DNA of 8,206 nucleotides. Origin: a bacterium (lineage in GTDB: Bacteria; Bacillota; Clostridia; Christensenellales; CAG-138). This document shows, piece after piece, positions 1 to 5,654 of the stretch. The position numbers were made by a program, and so were the translations under genes. Position 1 is the stretch's first letter. Each line of letters starts with the position of its first letter. Below the pieces are notes generated by a model. It did not search any database. It had not been told where the DNA came from and saw nothing but the letters and a program-made list of their open reading frames with translations. The stretch is taken from contig JAQXRK010000243.1 of the NCBI GenBank assembly GCA_029218485.1, positions 1 through 8,206 of the forward strand. The letters run 5' to 3'.

Positions 1-57
1 GGCATCCAGACCGGCACCGTCCCGGACGACAAGCACTGGACGGAGCGCGTCATCTGA
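1..57 (+). CDS. 3' end of an unidentified plus-strand gene
   Basis: Frame 1 is open from the window edge to a TGA at 55-57 and encodes the last 18 residues, GIQTGTVPDDKHWTERVI. The codons mostly end in G or C, as in the neighbouring genes, and a strong hairpin with a T-run begins about 20 nt after the stop, which is what a real gene end looks like. The gene converges on the minus-strand operon that ends at 293. The tail is too short for me to recognise a family, so no function is assigned. Confidence 0.55.
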   Translation, partial: GIQTGTVPDDKHWTERVI

Positions 58-77
58 GTCTTTCCCCGAACAAGCCA

Positions 78-121
78 AGAGGGCCATGGACGGCATCCGT
101 CCATGGCCCTCTCTCCGTTTT
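78..121 (+). terminator. Rho-independent terminator between convergent genes
   Basis: A perfect 16-bp inverted repeat (arms 78-93 and 97-112, loop CAT at 94-96) is followed by CTCC, G and a TTTT run at 118-121. It lies 20 nt after the plus-strand stop codon, so it most likely ends that transcript. On the minus strand the hairpin is followed only by the weak U-rich stretch TTGGCTTGTTC. It might also stop the operon reading leftwards from 293, but the sequence supports that less well. The T-run is short and set 5 nt off the stem, so efficiency is uncertain. Confidence 0.7.
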
Positions 122-265
122 GTCCGTCAGCCCCGGCGCGCAGGCTTTCCGTTTTTCATGGTTTTTCCTGCTTCTGTTTGCGCATGCAGGCATTTGCCGG
201 TCTGCGCATTGCCCCGCCGGTGCGGAACGGGCTGCGCGCCGGATTGCGCGCCGAGCGCTTTCCTT

Positions 266-292
266 CGCTCAGCGGAGCGCCGCCTTTGGCGG
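266..292 (-). other. Two short hairpins directly after the aminotransferase stop
   Basis: Reading the minus strand, the TGA of the aminotransferase gene is followed at once by CCGCC-AAA-GGCGG (292-280) and then CGCTC-CGCT-GAGCG (279-266), two abutting 5-bp GC stems. No T-run follows (the next bases are AAGGAAAGC), so this is not a canonical intrinsic terminator. It may protect the 3' end of the operon mRNA, or it may be chance in GC-rich DNA. The rest of 122-265 shows no gene or further convincing signal. Confidence 0.3.
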
Positions 293-1459
293 TCAGCCCA
301 TCTTCTTCCGGATGTCGGCGAGGCGGTTGAGCGCCTCGTTGAGCGTGTCGTCCTTCTTGGCAAAGTGCACACGCACGATGTTGTTGACGTCCTCCATGAA
401 GAACGAGGTGCCCGGCACGCAGGCAACGCCGACCTTCTCGGCCAGCTCCTCGCAGAACTCCACGTCGGTCTGGCCGGGCTTGAGGAACTGGCCGATGTTG
501 GCCAGCACGAAGTATGCGCCCTGCGGGTCGGTGTACTCGATGCCGATGCGGTCGAGGCCGGAGGTGAACAGCTGCTTCATGTGCGCGTAGTGCGCGCCGA
601 ACTCCTCGTAATAGCTGTCCGGCATGTCGAGGCCGGCGATGGCCGCCTCCATGAGCACCGACGGCGAGCCGACGGTGTTGAAATCGTGGAACTGCTTGAT
701 GCGGTCCATGATCGGCTTCGGCGCGATGGCATAGCCGAGCCGCCAGCCGGTGATGGAATACGTCTTGGAGAGCGAGCTGCACGAGACCGTGCGCTCCCAC
801 ATGCCCGGCAGGCTGTTCATATAGATGTGCTTGTGCGGCGCATAGACGATGTGCTCGTACACCTCGTCCATGATGACGTAGGTATCGTAGCGGATGGCCA
901 TCTCCGCGATGCACTTGAGCTCCGCCTCGGTGAATACCTTGCCGCTCGGGTTGGACGGGTTGCAGATCAGGATCGCCTTTGCGCCCTGCTTGAACGCATC
1001 CTCGAGCACGTTGGCGTCGAAGTCGAAGGTCGGCGGCACGAGCGGCACGAACACCGGCTCGCAATCGGCCATGATCGCCTGCGCGCGGTAGTTTTCAAAG
1101 TACGGCGAGAACATGATGATCTTGTCGCCCGGATTGGTGAGCGCGAAGATCGTGTCCACCATGGCCTCGGTCGAACCGATGGTCACGACCATCTCCGTCT
1201 CCGGGTCGAGCTTGCGGCCCATGAACCGGCCGCATTTTCTCGCGAGCGCCTGCCGGAAGTTCGGCGCGCCCATCGTGATCGGATACTGGTGCGGCCCCAG
1301 CGTGCTGATCTCTGCGAGCCGGTCGGTCAGCGCCTTGGGCGGATCAAAATCCGGGAATCCCTGCGCGAGGTTGATCGCGCCGCAGCCGAGCGCGATACGG
1401 GTCATGCGCCGGATCACGGAATCGGTGAACTGTTCACATTTTCTGCTGTAATTCTGCAT
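293..1459 (-). CDS. PLP-dependent class I aminotransferase
   Basis: A 388-residue fold-type I aminotransferase, the usual length for the family. It transfers an amino group between an amino acid and a 2-oxoacid in the cytoplasm. Visible landmarks are INLAQGFPDFDPP (about 29-41), a signature shared with kynurenine/glutamine-K and YbdL-type methionine aminotransferases; NPSNPSG with Asn170; MDEVY with Asp198 (pyridine nitrogen) and Tyr201; SKTYSITGWRLGY with the Schiff-base Lys232; and VRVHF with Arg363, which binds the substrate carboxylate. The frame stays open upstream to 1723, but that part overlaps the ACT gene. The ATG at 1459 has AGGAG 5 nt upstream and is the sensible start. It is the last gene of the operon, 20 nt after the ACT gene. 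Placement after iorAB and paaK points to aromatic amino acids and arylpyruvates as substrates; methionine or kynurenine are alternatives. Family is certain, substrate is inferred. Confidence 0.93.
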   Translation of the reverse strand: MQNYSRKCEQFTDSVIRRMTRIALGCGAINLAQGFPDFDPPKALTDRLAEISTLGPHQYPITMGAPNFRQALARKCGRFMGRKLDPETEMVVTIGSTEAMVDTIFALTNPGDKIIMFSPYFENYRAQAIMADCEPVFVPLVPPTFDFDANVLEDAFKQGAKAILICNPSNPSGKVFTEAELKCIAEMAIRYDTYVIMDEVYEHIVYAPHKHIYMNSLPGMWERTVSCSSLSKTYSITGWRLGYAIAPKPIMDRIKQFHDFNTVGSPSVLMEAAIAGLDMPDSYYEEFGAHYAHMKQLFTSGLDRIGIEYTDPQGAYFVLANIGQFLKPGQTDVEFCEELAEKVGVACVPGTSFFMEDVNNIVRVHFAKKDDTLNEALNRLADIRKKMG

Positions 1460-1463
1460 GGTC

Positions 1464-1469
1464 TCTCCT
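1464..1469 (-). promoter_or_regulatory. Ribosome binding site fixing the aminotransferase start
   Basis: AGGAGA on the minus strand lies 4 nt before the ATG at 1459. It selects that ATG over in-frame upstream codons reaching 1723, which would make the protein overlap the preceding gene. The site lies entirely in the 20-nt gap after the ACT-gene stop. Confidence 0.75.
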
Positions 1470-1479
1470 GCTCCTTGTT

Positions 1480-1908
1480 TTATCGAATGCCCAGCTCCTC
1501 GCCGGTTATGGTGGAAATGCCGTTCGCGCCGAGCAGCGCGAGCAGCTTCTGTTCGTCGGAAACGCGGAACACCATATACGCCCGGTCGGCGCTCCTGCCG
1601 ATGAGCGAATACATGTACTCGATGTCCACGCCGTTGTCGGCCATCAGGCGCAGCACGCGGGCCAGCCCACCCGGCTGGTCCGGCACGGCCACCACGGTCA
1701 CGCCGGTCACGCTGAAGATGCACGCCTCGCGCTCCAGTATGGCCTTCGCCGCCGCAACATCGCTCACGAGCATGCGCAGCACGCCAAAGTCCATCGTATC
1801 GGCGATGGAGAGCGCGCGGATGTCCACGCCGCCTGCGGCCAGCGCCCCGGTGACGGACGCGAGCTTGCCGGCTTCATTCTGCAAAAAGACGGACAGCTGT
1901 TGAACCAT
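1480..1908 (-). CDS. Tandem ACT-domain protein, probable amino acid sensor
   Basis: A 142-residue protein made of two consecutive ACT domains and nothing else. The first (about 3-68) opens with LSVFLQNEAGKLASVTGAL and continues with GGVDIRALSI. The second (about 70-142) has VVAVPDQPGGLARVLRLMA followed by NGVDIEYMYSL. The Gly-Lys/Gly-Leu turn between first strand and first helix is the usual ligand-contact region of ACT domains. Such stand-alone double-ACT proteins are commonly found beside iorAB and paaK genes in anaerobes. No catalytic or DNA-binding segment is visible, so it probably acts by binding an amino acid and a partner protein; which ones is unknown. The start at 1908 is supported by AAGGAGGA 6 nt upstream, in the 15-nt gap after paaK. 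Domain assignment is confident, role is inferred. Confidence 0.9.
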   Translation of the reverse strand: MVQQLSVFLQNEAGKLASVTGALAAGGVDIRALSIADTMDFGVLRMLVSDVAAAKAILEREACIFSVTGVTVVAVPDQPGGLARVLRLMADNGVDIEYMYSLIGRSADRAYMVFRVSDEQKLLALLGANGISTITGEELGIR

Positions 1909-1923
1909 AGGAAATCCTCCTTC

Positions 1924-3231
1924 TCAGTCGAGCAGTTTTCGCTTGTCGATCACGCGCACCGCCTTGCCCGTGGAGCGCTCGATGGTCCCCGGCTCGAGGA
2001 GCTTCACGCGCGCCGCAATGCCGAGCAGCGATTTGAGCGCATCCTCCAGCTGGCGGCCCCGGTCGGTCAGGCCGCGGACGGTATCGGAAAAGACGTCGTT
2101 GCTGATCTCCACCTGCACCTCGATGCTGTCGTTGTTGGCCTTGCGGTCGACGACGATGCGGTAGTTGGCCGGATAGCCGAGCGACAGCAGCACCGATTCG
2201 ATCTGCGACGGGAATACGTTCACGCCGCGCACGATGAGCATGTCGTCCGTGCGGCCGCGCGGCTTGGACATCTTCACGAGCGTGCGGCCGCAGGCGCATT
2301 TCCCGCGCGAGATCACGCCGATATCGCGCGTGCGGTAGCGCAGGATCGGAAACGCCTCCTTCGTAATGGCGGAGAACACCAGCTCGCCCTGCTCCCCCTC
2401 CGGCAGCACCCGGCCGGTTTCGGGGTCGATCACCTCCACGATGAAGTGATCCTCATTGATGTGCATGCCCGTCTGCTCGCCGCATTCAAACGCCACGCCC
2501 GGCCCGATGATCTCCGTAAGCCCGTAGATGTCGAACGCCTTGAGCCCGAGCTGCTCCTCGATCTGGCGGCGCATCTCGTTTGTCCACGGCTCCGCGCCAA
2601 AGATGCCGGCCTTGAGGTGAATGTCGTCCTTCGTCAGGCCGTTCTGGTGCAGCACCTCCGCGATGTGCAGCGCGTACGAGGGCGTGCAGCAGAGAATCGT
2701 CGAGCCGAAATCCTGCAGTATGGTGATCTGCCGCTGTGTGTTGCCGCTCGAAACGGGCACGGTCGTCGCGCCGAGCTTCATCGCGCCGCCATCCGCGCCG
2801 AGGCCGCCGGTGAACAGGCCGTAGCCGTAGGATACGTGGACAACGTCGTTCTCGTCGCAGCCGGCCGCGGTCAGCGCGCGCGCGCAGCAGTCCGCCCAGA
2901 TGTCCAGATCGCGCCGGGTGTAGCCCGCCACGATCTGCTTGCCCGTGGTGCCGCTCGAGGCGTGCAGGCGCACGACGTCCCGGAGCGGAACGGCCAGCAG
3001 CCCGTAGGGATAGGTGTCGCGCAGATCCTGCTTGTAGGAGAACGGCAGCCGGTCGAGATCGTCCACCGAGCGGATATCGTCCGGCGTTACGCCCGCCCGC
3101 TGCATCTTTTCGCGGTAGAAGGGTACGTTGTTGTAGATGCGCCGGACGGCGTCAACGAGGCGCTCGCTCTGGAGCGCGCGGATCGTCTCGCGCGGCGCGG
3201 TTTCGATTTCGGGTTGGTAATACCTGGTCAT
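1924..3231 (-). CDS. paaK: Phenylacetate-CoA ligase (PaaK family, AMP-forming)
   Basis: A 435-residue adenylate-forming enzyme of the short PaaK type (family length about 430-440). PaaK joins phenylacetate or related arylacetates to CoA with ATP giving AMP and PPi. Motifs in order: RIYNNVPFYREKM near 31-43 (typical PaaK N terminus); the ATP-binding loop ASSGTTGK (91-98); YGLTEIIGPGVAFEC (236-250); YRTRDI (299-304); a Cys-rich GKCACGRT (310-317); GRTDDMLIVRGVNVFPSQIE (326-345), the hinge before the C-terminal domain; and TGKAVRV with the likely catalytic Lys423. The start at 3231 has AAAGGA 6 nt upstream; the frame runs on to 3339 but that overlaps iorB. It follows iorB by 23 nt. Next to an indolepyruvate oxidoreductase the substrate is likely phenylacetate, indoleacetate or hydroxyphenylacetate. 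Whether it activates acids or releases them from CoA thioesters in vivo is not shown by sequence. Confidence 0.92.
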   Translation of the reverse strand: MTRYYQPEIETAPRETIRALQSERLVDAVRRIYNNVPFYREKMQRAGVTPDDIRSVDDLDRLPFSYKQDLRDTYPYGLLAVPLRDVVRLHASSGTTGKQIVAGYTRRDLDIWADCCARALTAAGCDENDVVHVSYGYGLFTGGLGADGGAMKLGATTVPVSSGNTQRQITILQDFGSTILCCTPSYALHIAEVLHQNGLTKDDIHLKAGIFGAEPWTNEMRRQIEEQLGLKAFDIYGLTEIIGPGVAFECGEQTGMHINEDHFIVEVIDPETGRVLPEGEQGELVFSAITKEAFPILRYRTRDIGVISRGKCACGRTLVKMSKPRGRTDDMLIVRGVNVFPSQIESVLLSLGYPANYRIVVDRKANNDSIEVQVEISNDVFSDTVRGLTDRGRQLEDALKSLLGIAARVKLLEPGTIERSTGKAVRVIDKRKLLD

Positions 3232-3254
3232 GGGGGATCCTTTCTTCCGTGCGT

Positions 3255-3833
3255 TTATGCGTCCCGCCCGAGCAGGAACGCCCTGCGGTTCAATGCAAGA
3301 TATTTCTCCGGCACGCGCTGCTCCATCGCGGCGAACCACTCCTCGAGCGTAAAGTCGAACGCGCGTGAGAACCGCCCGAGCAGCACCAGATTGACCGCCT
3401 TGGCGGAGCCGGCCTGCTCGGCCAGCGCCAGCGCGTCGATCGCATCGAGCTGAGCGCCCGTAGCGGCGATCTTTTCCTCCAGCCCGGCCGGATAGGCGGC
3501 CGCGCCCGTGATGACCGGCATGGGGTTGATCTGCTGCGTGTTGGCGATGATCCTGCCGCCCTTTTTCAGATAGCCCGCCCAGCGCGCGGCCTCGAGCAGC
3601 TCAAACGCGATGATGCAGTCCGCCTCGCCCGCATCGACGATGGGCGAGTAAACCCGCTCGCCGTAGCGCACATAGGTCACGACGCTGCCGCCGCGCTGGC
3701 TCATGCCGTGCACCTCGGAGACCTTCACGTCATAGCCCCTCGTGAGCAGGAGCTGGCCGAGGAGCTTGCTCGCGAGCAGCGAACCCTGCCCGCCGACGCC
3801 GACGATCATGATGTTCTTCGTTTCCATGCTCAT
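3255..3833 (-). CDS. iorB: Indolepyruvate ferredoxin oxidoreductase, beta subunit
   Basis: A 192-residue member of the pyruvate ferredoxin/flavodoxin oxidoreductase gamma-domain family, the normal size for IorB. The N-terminal IMIVGVGGQGSLLASKLL (8-25) has the glycine-rich loop of the family, and SEVHGMSQRGGSVVTYVR (39-56) is its second hallmark. It pairs with IorA to convert arylpyruvates, CoA and oxidised ferredoxin to arylacetyl-CoA, CO2 and reduced ferredoxin. Its ATG at 3833 overlaps the iorA TGA as ATGA, implying translational coupling and equal subunit dosage. A second in-frame ATG at 3827 sits 8 nt after AGGAG and could be the real start, shortening the protein by two residues. It carries no iron-sulfur or TPP motif of its own, as expected for this subunit. 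Confidence 0.94.
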   Translation of the reverse strand: MSMETKNIMIVGVGGQGSLLASKLLGQLLLTRGYDVKVSEVHGMSQRGGSVVTYVRYGERVYSPIVDAGEADCIIAFELLEAARWAGYLKKGGRIIANTQQINPMPVITGAAAYPAGLEEKIAATGAQLDAIDALALAEQAGSAKAVNLVLLGRFSRAFDFTLEEWFAAMEQRVPEKYLALNRRAFLLGRDA

Positions 3834-5563
3834 TTCTCCTCCCCGCCGAGCGCGCCGAAGCTGCACAGCTGGCTGCAGACGCCGCAGCCGGTGCAGAGCG
3901 TATTGTCGATGGATACCTTCCTGTCCGCGATGCTGATGGCCGGGCAGCCGATCTGCATGCACTTGCCGCAGCCGCGGCACTTGTCCGCATCCGCGGCCAG
4001 CGGGCCGTTGTGCTTCACATATTTGAGCAGCGCGCACGGCCGCCGCGCGATGATGACGGACGGCTCGTCCGCCGCCAGCTCCTCGGTGACGGCTCGGTCG
4101 CACGCGGCCAGATCGTATGGGTCGACCACGCGCACGCGGCGGATGCCGAGCGCGCGGCAGAGCGCCTCGAGGTCGACCTTTGCCGCCGGATCGCCCTTGA
4201 GGTTCCTGCCGGTGGTGGGGTTGTCCTGATGGCCGGTCATGCCGGTGATGGAGTTGTCGACGATGATGACGGTGCTGTTGGAGTCGTTGTAGGCGATGTT
4301 GACCAGCCCCGTCATGCCGGAGTGCATGAACGTGGAGTCGCCGATGACCGCGACCGTGCGGTGCGCGTCCGCCCCCGCCTTGTTGAACCCATGCAGGCCG
4401 GAGACCGAAGCGCCCATGCAGATCACCGCGTCAATGGCGGTCAGCGGCGGCGTTGCGCCGAGCGTGTAGCAGCCGATGTCGCCGAGCACGGTGAGCTTGT
4501 GCTTTTTGAGCGTGTAGAACAGGCCCCGGTGCGGGCAGCCGGCGCACATGACCGGCGGCCGCGGCGGAATCGGTTCGGCAAGGGCGGTGCCGCCGGCCGG
4601 TTCCATGCCGAGCGCCGTTCTGACGGCGTTCTGCGACAGCTCGCCGATGGCCGGAAACAGGCTCTTGCCCTCGACCGTGAGGCCGAGGCCGTTGCAGTGC
4701 GCCTCGATGAAGCCGTCCAGCTCCTCGACCACGATGAGCCGCTGCACGCGCGCCGCGAAATCGAGGATCAGGCGCTTGGGCAGCGGGTGGATCATGCCGA
4801 GCTTGAGCACCGGGTAGCGGTCGCCGCAGACCTCCTTGACATACTGGTAGGCGGTGCTCGAGCAGATCAGGCCGATGCTCGTGTCGCTGCCCGCCTCCAC
4901 GCGGTTGATCGGCGTGGTTTCGGCATAGTCGGCGAGCGCCCCGAGCCGCTCCTCCACAACCGGGTGGCGGCGCCTGGCGTTGCCGGGCATCATCACATAT
5001 TTTGCGGCGTCCTTCCGGTAGGGCCGCTCGGGCGGCTGCGTGCGCGCCGCGGTCTCGACGATGCTCTGCGAGTGCGCGATGCGCGTGCACATCTTCAGCA
5101 GCACCGGCGTGTCGAACCGCTCCGAAAGGTCAAAGGCCAGCTTCATGAAGGCCAGCGCCTCGGCGGAGTCGGAGGGCTCGAGCATCGGGAGCTTCGCGGC
5201 CCTTGCGTAATGGCGCGAATCCTGCTCGTTCTGCGAGCTGTGCATGCCCGCGTCGTCCGCCACGCCGATGACCATGCCGGCGTTCACGCCCGTATAGGAA
5301 ATGGTGAACAGCGGGTCCGCCGCCACGTTCAGGCCAACGTGCTTCATGCCCGTGAAGCTGCGCTTGCCGGCGAGCGACGCGCCGAACGCGACCTCCATGG
5401 CCACCTTCTCGTTCGGCGCCCACTCGGCATAGATCTCGTCGTATTTGGCCGCGCACTCGGTGATCTCCGTGCTGGGGGTGCCCGGATAGCTCGATACCAC
5501 GGCGCAGCCCGCCTCGTACAGTCCGCGCGCGGCGGCCTCGTTGCCGAGCATCAATGTTTTCAT
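3830..5563 (-). CDS. iorA: Indolepyruvate ferredoxin oxidoreductase, alpha subunit
   Basis: A 577-residue catalytic subunit, within the IorA size range. It carries the thiamine diphosphate site and the iron-sulfur clusters of the enzyme that oxidatively decarboxylates indolepyruvate and other arylpyruvates. In order: an N-terminal pyrimidine-binding domain with SSYPGTPSTE (24-33) and AMEVAFGAS containing the likely cofactor-activating Glu57; the IorA hallmark MCAGCPHRG (339-347); GDIGCYTLG (361-369); the TPP/Mg2+ motif GDS at 408-410 through DNS at 436-438, then TGHQDNP (443-449); and a C-terminal ferredoxin-like part with Cys529, 532, 535, 540 followed by Pro, and Cys557, 560, 563, 567. Those eight Cys fit two 4Fe-4S clusters. 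The ATG at 5563 has AAGGAG 6 nt upstream; an in-frame ATG at 5590 has only a weak site. The enzyme is cytoplasmic and oxygen-sensitive as a family. Confidence 0.95.
   Translation of the reverse strand: MKTLMLGNEAAARGLYEAGCAVVSSYPGTPSTEITECAAKYDEIYAEWAPNEKVAMEVAFGASLAGKRSFTGMKHVGLNVAADPLFTISYTGVNAGMVIGVADDAGMHSSQNEQDSRHYARAAKLPMLEPSDSAEALAFMKLAFDLSERFDTPVLLKMCTRIAHSQSIVETAARTQPPERPYRKDAAKYVMMPGNARRRHPVVEERLGALADYAETTPINRVEAGSDTSIGLICSSTAYQYVKEVCGDRYPVLKLGMIHPLPKRLILDFAARVQRLIVVEELDGFIEAHCNGLGLTVEGKSLFPAIGELSQNAVRTALGMEPAGGTALAEPIPPRPPVMCAGCPHRGLFYTLKKHKLTVLGDIGCYTLGATPPLTAIDAVICMGASVSGLHGFNKAGADAHRTVAVIGDSTFMHSGMTGLVNIAYNDSNSTVIIVDNSITGMTGHQDNPTTGRNLKGDPAAKVDLEALCRALGIRRVRVVDPYDLAACDRAVTEELAADEPSVIIARRPCALLKYVKHNGPLAADADKCRGCGKCMQIGCPAISIADRKVSIDNTLCTGCGVCSQLCSFGALGGEEK
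3836..3842 (-). promoter_or_regulatory. iorB ribosome binding site inside the end of iorA
   Basis: GGAGGAG forms part of the last codons of iorA (Gly-Glu-Glu) and lies just before the overlapping ATGA. Measured from AGGAG, the spacing is 2 nt to the ATG at 3833 and 8 nt to the in-frame ATG at 3827, so the second ATG is better spaced. Either start keeps the GVGGQG domain intact. Confidence 0.6.
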
Positions 5564-5569
5564 ACCGTT

Positions 5570-5575
5570 CTCCTT
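5570..5575 (-). promoter_or_regulatory. Ribosome binding site fixing the iorA start
   Basis: AAGGAG on the minus strand, 6 nt before the ATG at 5563. This favours MKTLMLGNEAAARG as the N terminus. The alternative start at 5590 would add nine polar residues (MEQERKENG) not expected at an IorA N terminus, and has only GGAAG before it. Confidence 0.75.
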
Positions 5576-5597
5576 CCGCTCCTGTTCCATCGTTCTT

Positions 5598-5654
5598 CCG
5601 CGGTTGTCAACCGCTGCTGTCGGCCGCTGCTATTAGCCGCTGCTGTCTGCCGCT
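5598..5654 (-). repeat. 13-bp imperfect tandem repeat upstream of iorA
   Basis: On the plus strand three abutting 13-bp units occupy 5611-5623 (CCGCTGCTGTCGG), 5624-5636 (CCGCTGCTATTAG) and 5637-5649 (CCGCTGCTGTCTG). A partial CCGCT at 5650-5654 runs to the last base of the acyl-CoA ligase stop codon. A degenerate fourth copy, CCGCGGTTGTCAA, is at 5598-5610 (9 of 13 bases shared with the first unit). In the mRNA sense the shared core reads AGCAGCGG. The array fills most of the only sizeable gap of the operon (90 nt) and ends before the iorA ribosome binding site. Its role is unknown; it could be a protein-binding site, an mRNA element or replication slippage. Confidence 0.65.
5600..5614. repeat. 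Short inverted repeat before iorA
   Basis: GCGGTT (5600-5605) and AACCGC (5609-5614) form a perfect 6-bp inverted repeat around a 3-nt loop, overlapping the end of the 13-bp repeat array. No T-run follows in the direction of transcription, so it is not an intrinsic terminator. It might be a small mRNA hairpin or an operator half-site pair between the ligase and iorA; chance is also possible. Confidence 0.4.

Noticed and set aside
127..159. Ten-codon minus-strand frame MKNGKPARRG with a CAGGA upstream
   Set aside because: Too short, no known counterpart and only a weak ribosome binding site; chance in the intergenic tail is the simplest reading.
230..253. Direct repeat TGCGCGCC-GGAT-TGCGCGCC in the tail region
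   Set aside because: Two 8-bp copies of an alternating GC sequence are expected by chance in DNA of this composition, and no attachment-site or mobile-element context is present.
86..1903. A 605-codon open frame on the plus strand opposite the aminotransferase and ACT genes
   Set aside because: Its product is a low-complexity Arg/His/Glu/Val/Asp-rich string with no motif, typical of the antisense of GC-rich codons. The minus strand carries complete, motif-bearing enzymes here.
1900..3453. A 517-codon plus-strand open frame that overlaps the previous one by 4 bp like a coupled gene pair
   Set aside because: It is antisense to paaK and the iorB end and has the same biased composition. The ATGA-like overlap is chance, and no gene-like ribosome binding site or domain supports it.
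5587..5610. TTGACA (5605-5610, minus strand) as a -35 box for an iorA promoter
   Set aside because: No TATAAT-like sequence lies about 17 nt downstream; the region there is GC-rich and contains the alternative ATG. TAATAG at 5630-5635 is upstream of it and has no -35 partner.
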